This document shows, piece after piece, positions 1 through 7,602 of a stretch of 64,000 bases of DNA. The stretch covers positions 1,418,501 through 1,482,500 of the forward strand of contig NZ_CP041330.1 in the NCBI RefSeq assembly GCF_013394165.1. Reading direction: 5' to 3'. A program made the position numbers and the translations under genes. The notes under the pieces were generated by a model that saw only the letters and a program-made list of their open reading frames with translations, was not told the DNA's origin and made no database searches. Position 1 is the first letter of the stretch; each line of letters opens with the position of its first letter. This stretch comes from Pseudoalteromonas sp. Scap06 (GTDB lineage: Bacteria; Pseudomonadota; Gammaproteobacteria; Enterobacterales; Alteromonadaceae).

Positions 1-383
1 AAGGATAAAAGTAAGGCAACGACTAAAAATATTCTCATAAGGATAATGCATTTTTATATGTGCACTTAAGTTTAGTGGGTTATCTGGAATAAACAACTTA
101 AATGTTCTCAGTATTCAAACAATATAAGTATAGCCTTAAAAAGCGATAGCTATTAATATACAAAAATAAGTAACTTAACTTAAATATGACACAATACCGA
201 TTTTTAAAAATGATCATTCTATCGTATTAAATGGCACACTTACTGCGTAAAGTTATTTATATAGAATAACTATATGTTATAGCTTTCGTCTTGTTATTAC
301 GTTATTTTCAGGCGCCATAATAGAACACTAATTTAATGCAATTGGTATGATAATTATAGGTGTTTTTACTAGAGGGAACTTTT
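1..383. other. AT-rich leader region without a gene
   Basis: No open reading frame with a ribosome binding site was found here. The stretch just before 360 contains a TATGATAAT box (about 346-354) that could be the -10 element for the downstream coiled-coil gene; no convincing -35 was identified. Nothing else is recognised. Confidence 0.4.
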
Positions 384-1307
384 ATGGCTAATAAGCCAAT
401 AAGTGAAGATAATCCGTTTGCTAATTTATCTGATGTGCAGTGTGAGCACATCCAAAATTGGTATCAAAAACATATTTCTTTAACTTTAACCAACTTGCTA
501 AAAGGTAGTAAGTCTGGCCAAGTAATAGACAGTAAATTAGAGCAGGCGTTAAACGAAGCATTAATAAACAGTAAACAAACCATAACCTATACAGGTGATG
601 ATAGTTCGCCTATAAAATTACAAAATGCCAGTGTATTGGCAGAGCTCAAAGATACACGTAATTTGTTTCATGGTGCGCAAGTCAAAATAAATAAATTAGA
701 ACAAAAAATAACAACAAGTGCTGACGAAATACAATTACTAGAGGCTCAAAAAAGCGAACTTCAATTAGAAGTACGCAGTTTAAAGCAACGATTAAACCAT
801 GTTTTATCGAGATTAGAATCACAAGGCGTCTCGTTTCAAAAAAGCCATTATGTTGGTCGTATATTGGTGCATGCTTTACGAGCAAGCTTTGAAAATTGGC
901 AACAAACGCCCTCTGGTGAGTCTTTCAAAAATCATGACTTTTACAAGCTGTTTCCTCGGGTTTTGTACTCAAGTTTACTAAAAGAGATAGAAAAACTGCT
1001 AGGTGGGCATGATTATAATGAAATAGAACGCTCGTTGAGTGATTTTGTATTTCAACAAAAGGGTTCTCCAGTTGAGAATTGGCCGGATGAAGACCCGATA
1101 TACGAGACACGATTAATTAACCAAAAACAGTCAGAACTATTAATTAAGCTACAAAGCCAACATCAGCAGAGAAAGAACTTTACCGCCTATTTAGAAAAAC
1201 GTCTTGCTAATACTGGGTTTACTCATAAGCACAGTGATTTACTGATGACTTTAGTTGAGTTTGCGACAAATGATGAGAATAGTAAGTTTTCTAGTTACTG
1301 CCATTAA
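384..1307 (+). CDS. Hypothetical coiled-coil protein
   Basis: A 307-residue protein that I do not recognise. The start is ATG at 384, preceded by a GAGGGA ribosome binding site at about 372; an upstream in-frame GTG at 360 lacks one. The protein has no signal peptide and no membrane segment, so it is probably cytoplasmic. Residues about 75-140 are rich in Glu, Lys, Gln and Leu with heptad-like spacing, suggesting a coiled coil, followed by a mixed alpha-helical C-terminal half. The stop overlaps the convergent binding-protein gene by 4 bp. Function unknown. Confidence 0.75.
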   Translation: MANKPISEDNPFANLSDVQCEHIQNWYQKHISLTLTNLLKGSKSGQVIDSKLEQALNEALINSKQTITYTGDDSSPIKLQNASVLAELKDTRNLFHGAQVKINKLEQKITTSADEIQLLEAQKSELQLEVRSLKQRLNHVLSRLESQGVSFQKSHYVGRILVHALRASFENWQQTPSGESFKNHDFYKLFPRVLYSSLLKEIEKLLGGHDYNEIERSLSDFVFQQKGSPVENWPDEDPIYETRLINQKQSELLIKLQSQHQQRKNFTAYLEKRLANTGFTHKHSDLLMTLVEFATNDENSKFSSYCH

Positions 1308-2119
1308 TTAGCAGTATTTGTTTGGCTAGTCTGCAGTAAAGGTGTAATTAGAGGTGAATGTTGAAGCCCAAGTTGCTTTAGCCTAGCTGCAATATTGCCT
1401 TGCGTGAGTGCTTGCTTTACCCATTTATACAAGGTGCTTATATCTAGCGTGTGGTTTGGGCGAAGTAATAACTGATGATTATAGGTTTGTGCCACTCTCT
1501 CAGACACAAGTAGCAAACGCTTGCTTTTTGGATACTTGCTAAAGTATTGATTTAGGTAAGAACGAGTAACAATAGCGCTATCGCTGCGTTTTTTTAATAC
1601 TAATTCAATACTTCTTTTATGGCTGCTTAATAAAGTCATTTTATATTCGTTTTCAAGAACTGAGGGGCTACTTTCGTAATTAGCTAACGGATAATGGTAG
1701 CCTAAAATACCCACCAAGGTTTTATCTGCTAAGTTATCAAACCAGGCTTGAGACTTGGCAAATTGCTTTAAAGCAATAAATACTTCTGTATCTATGGCTA
1801 CAACAGGGGAGTTACTAATTACATTGTTTCCCTGTAGCCATCCCCAATCTGGGTTCTCAAAAAAAATCGAATCGAATAGGCCATTTTGGTAATCTTTAAA
1901 GCGACGAATGGGTGTGGTTAGTACTAATTCAAAATGATAAGAAGGCTGTATTTTATTTAGCTCGCTTATTAATTCAACGGTAAGACCAGAAGCACGCCCA
2001 TCAACAATTTCTATATAAGGAGGGAACTCATAGCCACCTACTTTTACCACAGTTTTTGCATGAGCTTCTTCAACTGAAAAACCAAGTAAGGCTAGTAAAA
2101 TGAGCGTAACAAACTTCAT
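1304..2119 (-). CDS. Periplasmic substrate-binding protein (SBP_bac_3-like)
   Basis: A 271-residue secreted protein with an N-terminal signal peptide (hydrophobic core LILLALLGFS, cleavage near AHA-KT). The region after it (VKVGGYEFPPYIE, then GLTVELISELNK) matches the start of family 3 solute-binding proteins, as in polar amino-acid ABC transporters. No permease or ATPase gene is adjacent, so it is an orphan binding protein; such orphans are common in Alteromonadales and may feed a remote transporter or a sensor. The ligand cannot be inferred. It is convergent with the preceding gene with a 4-bp overlap. Confidence 0.75.
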   Translation of the reverse strand: MKFVTLILLALLGFSVEEAHAKTVVKVGGYEFPPYIEIVDGRASGLTVELISELNKIQPSYHFELVLTTPIRRFKDYQNGLFDSIFFENPDWGWLQGNNVISNSPVVAIDTEVFIALKQFAKSQAWFDNLADKTLVGILGYHYPLANYESSPSVLENEYKMTLLSSHKRSIELVLKKRSDSAIVTRSYLNQYFSKYPKSKRLLLVSERVAQTYNHQLLLRPNHTLDISTLYKWVKQALTQGNIAARLKQLGLQHSPLITPLLQTSQTNTAN

Positions 2120-2313
2120 AGTTAAATCCTTCCTTAGCGTGCTTTTGATATATTAATTTATAAGATAGTCTATTTGTTAACATAGTATGAATTATCAAGC
2201 AATAAATTCTAACTTTGCAGGGTGATTAAATGGATGTTACTTGATATTTATTAAGCAAGTGTAGATCGAGTGCGCTTTTTTGGAGTGTTTTTGATATTGG
2301 GGGATTACCCAAT

Positions 2314-2397
2314 GTCGGGTGGCGTGGCTTTGCCACTTAACCGACCTACGTTCCCAACAATTAACGTAGGTTGGATAAGCCGGAGGCGTCATCCGAC
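2314..2397. repeat. REP palindrome pair upstream of the RAYT gene
   Basis: Two different imperfect palindromes lie side by side. The first (2314-2345) runs GTCGGGTGGCGTGGC, then the complementary GCCACTTAACCGAC. The second (about 2365-2397) contains GTAGGTTGGATAAGCC and ends GCGTCATCCGAC. Both recur downstream of the RAYT gene, giving a BIME-like arrangement. Confidence 0.8.
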
Positions 2398-2430
2398 GAT
2401 GTTTAGTCGTTTATTATAAGGAGATTTTTT

Positions 2431-2928
2431 GTGAGATATCGTCGAAATTATCAACCAGGAGGAACGTATTTTTTTACGGTTAATTTGCAGGATCGTAAAA
2501 AATCATTACTGGTTGAGCATATTGATTTATTGCGTGAGGCTGTGCGCTGGGTAAAAATGCATAAACCATTTTATATTGATGCGTGGGTAGTGTTGCCTGA
2601 TCATATGCATGCAGTGTTAACCTTACCCAAAGGTGATAGTTATTACTCTGGACGTTGGCGCGAAATTAAAAAACGTTTTTCTAAAGGCTTGCCTAAAAAC
2701 GAACATTTATCACTCGCACGCGTTAATAAAAATGAACGAGGGATTTGGCAACGCCGCTTTTGGGAGCATACTATTGTTGATGAACGTGATTATTGGCACC
2801 ACGTAAATTATGTGCATTTTAACCCGCTTAAACATGGTTTGGTTGAACGGGTTATTGATTGGCCTCATTCAAGCTTTCATAAAGCGGTCGCATCAGGAAT
2901 GTACAGCCGCAATTGGTGTGGGGAATAA
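2431..2928 (+). CDS. REP-associated tyrosine transposase (RAYT, Y1_Tnp)
   Basis: A 165-residue HUH single-strand transposase of the REP-associated type. The start is GTG at 2431 behind an AAGGAG ribosome binding site. Visible hallmarks are the HUH motif LPDHMH (H58 and H60) and the Y127-x-H-F-N-P segment that carries the likely nucleophilic tyrosine, followed by KHGLV, typical of the family. Enzymes of this family nick and join single-stranded REP sequences. Cognate-looking REP palindromes lie on both sides (2314-2397 and 2975-3145) and one REP pair occurs about 40 kb away at 43.7 kb. The reading frame is intact, so the protein may be active. Confidence 0.92.
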   Translation: MRYRRNYQPGGTYFFTVNLQDRKKSLLVEHIDLLREAVRWVKMHKPFYIDAWVVLPDHMHAVLTLPKGDSYYSGRWREIKKRFSKGLPKNEHLSLARVNKNERGIWQRRFWEHTIVDERDYWHHVNYVHFNPLKHGLVERVIDWPHSSFHKAVASGMYSRNWCGE

Positions 2929-2974
2929 TTAATACCTTATATGTGGGTGTTTCCCATACGTCCCCAATAATTAA

Positions 2975-3145
2975 CGTAGGTTGGATAAGCCAGAGGCGTC
3001 ATCCGACAATGTTGGATAATTCGAAGGCGTCATCCGACGATGTTGGATATTAATCAATATCGGTGCAGGTTTTGCTTTATGTTGGGTGATGTTTGGGGTC
3101 GGGGGTCACCAATGTCGGGTGGCGTGGCTTCGCCACTTAACCGAC
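2975..3145. repeat. REP cluster downstream of the RAYT gene
   Basis: Three REP copies: one at about 2975-3007 (almost identical to the 2365-2397 copy), a diverged copy at 3011-3037, and one at 3114-3145 that differs from the 2314-2345 copy by a single base in the hairpin loop. The order of repeat types mirrors that upstream of the RAYT gene. Confidence 0.8.
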
Positions 3146-3164
3146 CTACGTTCTTTTTTTGAAT

Positions 3165-3228
3165 TGGTACGACTGAGTGGATTCGAACCACTGACCTCTG
3201 GACCAGGTGATCAAGAGTAGGTAGTGCT
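3165..3228 (-). repeat. tRNA-Val 3'-end repeat, copy A
   Basis: Transcribed on the minus strand, this unit ends in the exact T-arm, acceptor 3' strand and CCA of the neighbouring tRNA-Val, with one change in the T arm. The anticodon region is replaced by a block reading GATCACCTGGTCCAGAGG, and the 5' acceptor and most of the D arm are missing. It cannot fold as a full tRNA. Confidence 0.75.
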
Positions 3229-3259
3229 TTTTCTTTTTTGATAGTGTAGATATGGAGAT

Positions 3260-3322
3260 TGGTACGACTGAGTGGATTCGAACCACCGACCTTGGAGCGG
3301 GTGATTAAGAGTAGGTAGTGCT
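3260..3322 (-). repeat. tRNA-Val 3'-end repeat, copy B
   Basis: The same design as copy A but the most diverged in the central block (CTTGGAGCGGGTGATTAAGA on the plus strand). The T-arm and acceptor 3' strand with CCA are identical to the intact tRNAs. It lies between intact tRNA copy 1 and repeat A in transcription order. Confidence 0.72.
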
Positions 3323-3345
3323 TTTTCTTGAGATGTTTTTTGAAT

Positions 3346-3422
3346 TGGTACGACTGAGTGGATTCGAACCACCGACCCCTACCATGTCAAGGTAGTGCTC
3401 TAACCAACTGAGCTACAGTCGT
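3346..3422 (-). tRNA. tRNA-Val (GAC), copy 1
   Basis: A complete 77-nt cloverleaf on the minus strand including the encoded CCA (3346-3348). The acceptor stem ACGACTG pairs with CAGTCGT. The D arm contains GCTCAGTTGGTTAGAGC, the anticodon stem CTACC pairs with GGTAG around the loop TTGACAT (anticodon GAC, valine), and the T loop is TTCGAAT. It closely resembles E. coli tRNA-Val(GAC). Confidence 0.96.
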
Positions 3423-3471
3423 ACAATTTTAAATTCTTAAATTAAATATACTTTTAGGGGTGAAGTATATT

Positions 3472-3535
3472 TGGTACGACTGAGTGGATTCGAACCACCG
3501 ACCTCTGGACCAGGTGATCAAGAGTGGGTAGTGCT
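3472..3535 (-). repeat. tRNA-Val 3'-end repeat, copy C
   Basis: One of three tandem units of about 104 bp. Each consists of a truncated tRNA 3' part and a shared spacer that contains CTTCAACGTACTTTAAATAC. Its central block differs from copies D and E by only a few bases. Confidence 0.78.
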
Positions 3536-3575
3536 ATTTCCTTCAACGTACTTTAAATACATTATTTACTAATTT

Positions 3576-3639
3576 TGGTACGACTGAGTGGATTCGAACC
3601 ACCGACCTCTGGATCGGGTGATCAAGAGTAGGTAGTGCT
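3576..3639 (-). repeat. tRNA-Val 3'-end repeat, copy D
   Basis: Second of the three tandem ~104-bp units. The spacer is identical to that of copy C. The tRNA-derived part again keeps the T arm and acceptor 3' strand with CCA but no 5' half. Confidence 0.78.
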
Positions 3640-3679
3640 CTTTCCTTCAACGTACTTTAAATACATTATTTACTAATTT

Positions 3680-3743
3680 TGGTACGACTGAGTGGATTCG
3701 AACCACCGACCTCTGGACCGGGTGATCAAGAGTAGGTAGTGCT
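3680..3743 (-). repeat. tRNA-Val 3'-end repeat, copy E
   Basis: Third tandem unit, immediately downstream (in transcription) of intact tRNA copy 2. The period to copy D is 104 bp and to the tRNA 102 bp; its spacer lacks a few bases of the version in C and D. Confidence 0.78.
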
Positions 3744-3781
3744 ATTTCCTTCAACGTACTTTAAATACATTTTACTAATTT

Positions 3782-3858
3782 TGGTACGACTGAGTGGATT
3801 CGAACCACCGACCCCTACCATGTCAAGGTAGTGCTCTAACCAACTGAGCTACAGTCGT
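3782..3858 (-). tRNA. tRNA-Val (GAC), copy 2
   Basis: A 77-nt tRNA identical in sequence to copy 1, with encoded CCA at 3782-3784 and anticodon GAC. It is the upstream intact tRNA of the minus-strand unit and is followed by repeats E, D and C before tRNA copy 1. Confidence 0.96.
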
Positions 3859-3981
3859 ACTATAAGTCTACATACTATTTAATTCGTCCATGAAGCTTCA
3901 TCCTGTCGGCGTCCTGCCTCCACCTCGTTCGGCTGCGAAGCTTCGCTTCGGTCCAATCTCGCCCAACTGAGCTACAGTCGT
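3859..3981 (-). pseudogene. tRNA-Val 5' half interrupted by a short GC-rich insertion
   Basis: Reading the minus strand from 3981, the sequence begins exactly as the intact tRNA-Val genes (ACGACTGTAGCTCAGTTGG) and then breaks inside the D loop. What follows (about 3885-3960) is GC-rich with a GAAGCGAAGCTTCGC palindrome and a GGCAGGACGCC core. The rest of this tRNA is absent, so it is a remnant of a third tRNA gene. Confidence 0.7.
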
Positions 3982-4025
3982 ATTGCATGTATTTAAGAGT
4001 TGTTAATTGCTTAACAACGGTCGCT

Positions 4026-4054
4026 AATATATAGCGTGATGGGGAGTGAATCAA
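4026..4054 (-). promoter_or_regulatory. Sigma70-type promoter for the tRNA-Val unit
   Basis: On the minus strand a -35 box TTGATT (4049-4054) and a -10 box TATATT (4026-4031) are separated by exactly 17 bp. The -10 is followed by the GC-rich discriminator AGCGACCG, as expected for a stringently controlled stable-RNA promoter. It lies about 45 bp upstream of the first tRNA-like sequence. Confidence 0.65.
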
Positions 4055-4094
4055 GCATGTTTATGCTATTTGAGTTTATTTGCCGTTTTTTTAT

Positions 4095-5144
4095 TCATAT
4101 TGGACTGATTTCACACGTTTTATAAAATTTTTGCCACCATATAACATGCTCTTTTGCTGACGATTTTAGCTGAGCGAGTAAGTTTTTAGCGTTTGGGTCA
4201 AGAAGAGCATTTATCTCTTCACTGCTTACTGCTTGATTAAACCACAGCTGCACATACAGCGGCTGCAATGTTTCTAAATAACCACTAAGCTGCGCTTGAT
4301 AAGGCTGAATTTGTTTTAAATAATATTTATTGAATATATTACTGACAATTTTAGCTTGCTGCTTGTTTTTACCCTTTGGGCATATATCTTCTAGCGTTAA
4401 AGTATTTACAAACTGGGTGGCCGCATGATTTAAGCTAATTTGTTCACGCGCGGCATGAATAAGTTGTTGGTTAAACTCGTATTTGTTAAGCGGCTCAAGC
4501 GCTGACAAAATATCATCACTGTTTATTGCCATACTATTTTGGTTTTCTATTAGCTGTTTTATGGTAGTTAGCTTTTTAAGCCCCTCAACTGTGTCGCTAA
4601 ACCCAGCTGGTTGAGTGCTGAGCTCTTGGCCGGTTAATTGCCAACTGCTGTTGAGCTCGGGTTCACTAAATAACATATTGTTGAAAAACTGAGTGAGCTG
4701 AGCTTGTTTTTGAGTTTTTGCCGCAGCAATTTTGTTGTAAATCTTGCTTTGTTTATCCAAGCTATTTAAACAGTTTTGCGCGCTTTGAATAAAATCTATT
4801 TGGTACTTCAATTGACTAGCGGCGGTGGCCGTTTTACCTAACTGATTATTATGCTCACTTATTAAAACGTTCAGTTTACATTGGCTAATACCAGCAAGTT
4901 CAGTTATACCAATTTTAATTGCGGGCTGAAAGGTATTTTTAGGCGCGACTAACGTGAGTTGTTGCAGTGGATTTCTCTTTGGCTCGGGAACTTGAAAGGT
5001 ACTACTTAAGCGAGACAAATAAGTTTTATTTGCCTCACTGGGCTGCTCTGAGCAGCCAAAAAGAAATACACAACACACTGCCAGTAACCAACTAAGTGGC
5101 AGTGTGTTATTTATAGATTGTTTAAGAGAGAATAAATGGTTCAC
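4095..5144 (-). CDS. DUF3080 family lipoprotein
   Basis: A 349-residue protein with a lipoprotein signal: hydrophobic core LLAVCCVFLFG and lipobox LFGC, with Cys31 as the likely lipidated residue. The rest is largely alpha-helical and matches my recollection of the DUF3080 family found in marine gammaproteobacteria. The gene overlaps the end of the upstream MATE gene by 23 bp, so the two are translationally coupled and probably one operon. Function unknown; an envelope role beside an efflux pump is an inference from context. Confidence 0.75.
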   Translation of the reverse strand: MNHLFSLKQSINNTLPLSWLLAVCCVFLFGCSEQPSEANKTYLSRLSSTFQVPEPKRNPLQQLTLVAPKNTFQPAIKIGITELAGISQCKLNVLISEHNNQLGKTATAASQLKYQIDFIQSAQNCLNSLDKQSKIYNKIAAAKTQKQAQLTQFFNNMLFSEPELNSSWQLTGQELSTQPAGFSDTVEGLKKLTTIKQLIENQNSMAINSDDILSALEPLNKYEFNQQLIHAAREQISLNHAATQFVNTLTLEDICPKGKNKQQAKIVSNIFNKYYLKQIQPYQAQLSGYLETLQPLYVQLWFNQAVSSEEINALLDPNAKNLLAQLKSSAKEHVIWWQKFYKTCEISPI

Positions 5145-6477
5145 GTTTAAATCGCCTATGCACTGTCAGCATCAGTAGTACAGCTGCAACTGATAATCCA
5201 ACGATAATGCCTATCCAAAAACCATGCGGGCCCATTGCTGGCACTATTAAGTCTGTTCTTGCTAATACGTAGCCTAAACTAAAGCCGATTAACCAATAAG
5301 AGATAAAAGTAATATAAGAAATAGGCGCGGTATGCTTTAACCCTCTCAATATACCATTTGCAGCTACTTGTAATGCATCAGGAAGTTGATAAATACAGGC
5401 TAAAATCATAATTGATGAAGCAAGTGCGAGTACCGCAGGGCTATCGCTATAAAGCTGGCTAATCACATCGCGACCTATAAAAGTAATAAAAGCGATAAAT
5501 AGGGCGATAATTGCCGCTAAAATATAACTTGTAGACACGGCTACTTTTAATTGGTCTAAATGATTTTGCCCAAATAAATTACCAATTCGTATGCTAATTG
5601 CAATTGAGAGGCTAAGAGGCATCATAAATAATAGTGCCGTGACACTGGCTGCAATTTGATGGCCAGACACAGCCACCGCACCTAAGTGCGCAATAAATAA
5701 AGGTATACAGGCAAACAATGTTACTTCAAAAAAAGTGGCTAGTGATATAGGAATACCGAGTTTGGTAATAATACCTATGGTTTTAAAGTTAGGTTTTTCA
5801 AAGCCCGCTAATAAGCCTTTGGCGTCTACTTTTTTGCTGAGCTGGCAATAAGTCACCTGCGCAATGGCCATAACAGTAAATACGAGTGCGGTAGCGATAC
5901 CACAACCGGCTCCGCCAAAAGCTGGTAGGCCAAATAAGCCATTGATAAAAATATAATTGAGTGGAATGTTTACCGCAAGCCCTAGTAGGCTAATATAAAA
6001 TGCAGGCTTGGTCATCCCCATGCCTTCGGTCATATTTCTATAAACGGTAAAAATTAAAAAGCCAAACACACCCCACTTAACAAAATGAATGTAGTCAAAG
6101 GCAAGTCCAGCAATTGCTGGGGTGGTGTTTAGCTGTAAAATAACAGTATTGGCAAGCTGCGCCGCACTAAAACCAGCAATACTTAAAAGGAGTGTTAAAT
6201 AAAGGGCTTGCTGAAAATAATGGCTGATGCCGTTACGATCTTTAGCACCAGCGAATTGGGCAATAACGCCCGTTAATGCTAATAAAACCCCTTGTATTGC
6301 TAATAAAATTGGGTTCCATATCCCCGTTGCAATTGATAGTGCAGCTAAATCGGTAGGGCTCACTTGTCCGGCCATAATGGTGTCAACCACAGACATTAGT
6401 ACTAAAGTTACTTGTGCTAAAAAAACGGGAACGGCAAGAGAAAGTAAACGTTTGGCTTCCCAACTACAAAAAGTCAT
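5122..6477 (-). CDS. MATE family efflux transporter
   Basis: A 451-residue inner-membrane protein with about 12 hydrophobic segments, of the multidrug and toxin extrusion family (NorM/MdtK type), which exports cationic compounds using a Na+ or H+ gradient. The N-terminal pattern (LAVPVFLAQVTLVLMSVVDT, then AGQ) is characteristic. It is divergent from ribE, the arrangement also known for mdtK and ribE (ribC) in E. coli. It overlaps the following DUF3080 gene by 23 bp. The substrate is unknown. Confidence 0.9.
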   Translation of the reverse strand: MTFCSWEAKRLLSLAVPVFLAQVTLVLMSVVDTIMAGQVSPTDLAALSIATGIWNPILLAIQGVLLALTGVIAQFAGAKDRNGISHYFQQALYLTLLLSIAGFSAAQLANTVILQLNTTPAIAGLAFDYIHFVKWGVFGFLIFTVYRNMTEGMGMTKPAFYISLLGLAVNIPLNYIFINGLFGLPAFGGAGCGIATALVFTVMAIAQVTYCQLSKKVDAKGLLAGFEKPNFKTIGIITKLGIPISLATFFEVTLFACIPLFIAHLGAVAVSGHQIAASVTALLFMMPLSLSIAISIRIGNLFGQNHLDQLKVAVSTSYILAAIIALFIAFITFIGRDVISQLYSDSPAVLALASSIMILACIYQLPDALQVAANGILRGLKHTAPISYITFISYWLIGFSLGYVLARTDLIVPAMGPHGFWIGIIVGLSVAAVLLMLTVHRRFKREPFILS

Positions 6478-6667
6478 AAAAAACAGCTATTCAGAAAAAC
6501 ATAGTCGCATTGTAATCTATTGTGATCAGCCAAGCTATGCTGGTGGTCGGTGTTTGTATTTAATTCATCTTGGTGGTGAAAATAACCATGAATAAGTGCT
6601 ATTAAGTGAATGATTTTGTCTTTTGATACGTTAAACTAGTACTTTGTAAGAAATAGAAGCGATTTTT

Positions 6668-7294
6668 ATGTTTACCGGTATTATTCAAACTCAAGCAACG
6701 GTAGTTTCTAAAACCCATGCACAGGGCGTATTGCGTCTGGTAGTTTCTGTCAATGAGCAATACGTGAAGCATTTAGACTTAGGTGCCAGCATCGCTATAA
6801 ATGGTTGCTGTTTGACTGTGGTAAAAGTAGAGCTAAGTAATCACGATGTGGTTGCTCAAGTGCATTTTGATGTTATTGACGAAACTCTGCAGCTAACTAA
6901 TCTTGGGCAACTGGAATTGGGTAGTTTAGTTAATTACGAGCGTTCAGTGTCATTTGGTACTGAGTTGGGTGGGCATATTGTATCTGGACATATTCATTGC
7001 ACCGCAAAAATTGCGCAAATAGTGAAGTTAGAAAACAACTACAAAATACAGCTCAGCCTGCCACAAAAATGGCAAAAATATGTGTTATACAAAGGATTTG
7101 TATCTGTTAATGGTGCAAGTTTAACGGTGGGTAATATTGATGAGTTTGGCTTTTGGTTGCATCTAATACCAGAAACACTCGATATAACTAATTTAGGTGA
7201 AGCCGTTGTGGGTGATGAGTTTAATATTGAAGTCGACCAGCAAACCTACACAATTATAAACACCGTTGAAAACTACATGCGCCAACATAGCTAA
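6668..7294 (+). CDS. ribE: Riboflavin synthase, alpha subunit
   Basis: A 208-residue enzyme that dismutates two 6,7-dimethyl-8-ribityllumazine molecules into riboflavin. The start MFTGII is invariant for the family. The two tandem lumazine-binding barrels are visible: NGCCLTVV and GGHIVSGHI in the first half, NGASLTVG and LHLIPETLDITNLG in the second. It is the single-gene type as in E. coli, apart from any rib operon, and divergent from the MATE gene. No FMN riboswitch is visible upstream. The 3' end overlaps the convergent cysteine-rich gene by 4 bp. Confidence 0.95.
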   Translation: MFTGIIQTQATVVSKTHAQGVLRLVVSVNEQYVKHLDLGASIAINGCCLTVVKVELSNHDVVAQVHFDVIDETLQLTNLGQLELGSLVNYERSVSFGTELGGHIVSGHIHCTAKIAQIVKLENNYKIQLSLPQKWQKYVLYKGFVSVNGASLTVGNIDEFGFWLHLIPETLDITNLGEAVVGDEFNIEVDQQTYTIINTVENYMRQHS

Positions 7295-7494
7295 AATATT
7301 TGTTCGTCATCGCTGTCCACATGTAACTCTAACTTGTTACGTGCATAGTCTATATGCATGTTCAAGTGTATAAGGTTACAACAGGCACTACATTCTTCAT
7401 AGTAGTCTTGATCGCCCATACTGGCATCGAGATCTAAATGAATATGGTGTCCACAATGTGGACAGGCGATGCGTTGTGATAAAAAGTCTTTCAT
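7291..7494 (-). CDS. CPXCG-motif cysteine-rich small protein
   Basis: A 67-residue protein with two CxxC knuckles: CPHCGH near residue 11 and CSAC near residue 36. This matches the Cys_rich_CPXG small-protein family, presumably zinc-binding and cytoplasmic. An acidic C-terminus (SDDEQIF) is typical. It is convergent with ribE. Function unknown. Confidence 0.8.
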   Translation of the reverse strand: MKDFLSQRIACPHCGHHIHLDLDASMGDQDYYEECSACCNLIHLNMHIDYARNKLELHVDSDDEQIF

Positions 7495-7602
7495 AATAAC
7501 ACCTCATAAAAACTAAGTTTTTTTACGTGGGTAGCACACAACGGGCTTACACTAAATATAGTGCTTATATCTTGTTTACTGCATTTATTTTAGTTTACGA
7601 GT

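Noticed and set aside
3165-3743. CRISPR-like array of regularly spaced repeats
   Set aside because: The repeats are tRNA-Val 3' ends with CCA, the intervening spacers are near-identical to each other, and no cas genes are present.
6227-6595. 122-codon plus-strand open frame across the MATE start
   Set aside because: It is antisense to the MATE gene for most of its length, has no ribosome binding site and resembles no family.
6480-6667. FMN riboswitch upstream of ribE
   Set aside because: The spacer is too short and lacks the conserved RFN-element segments.
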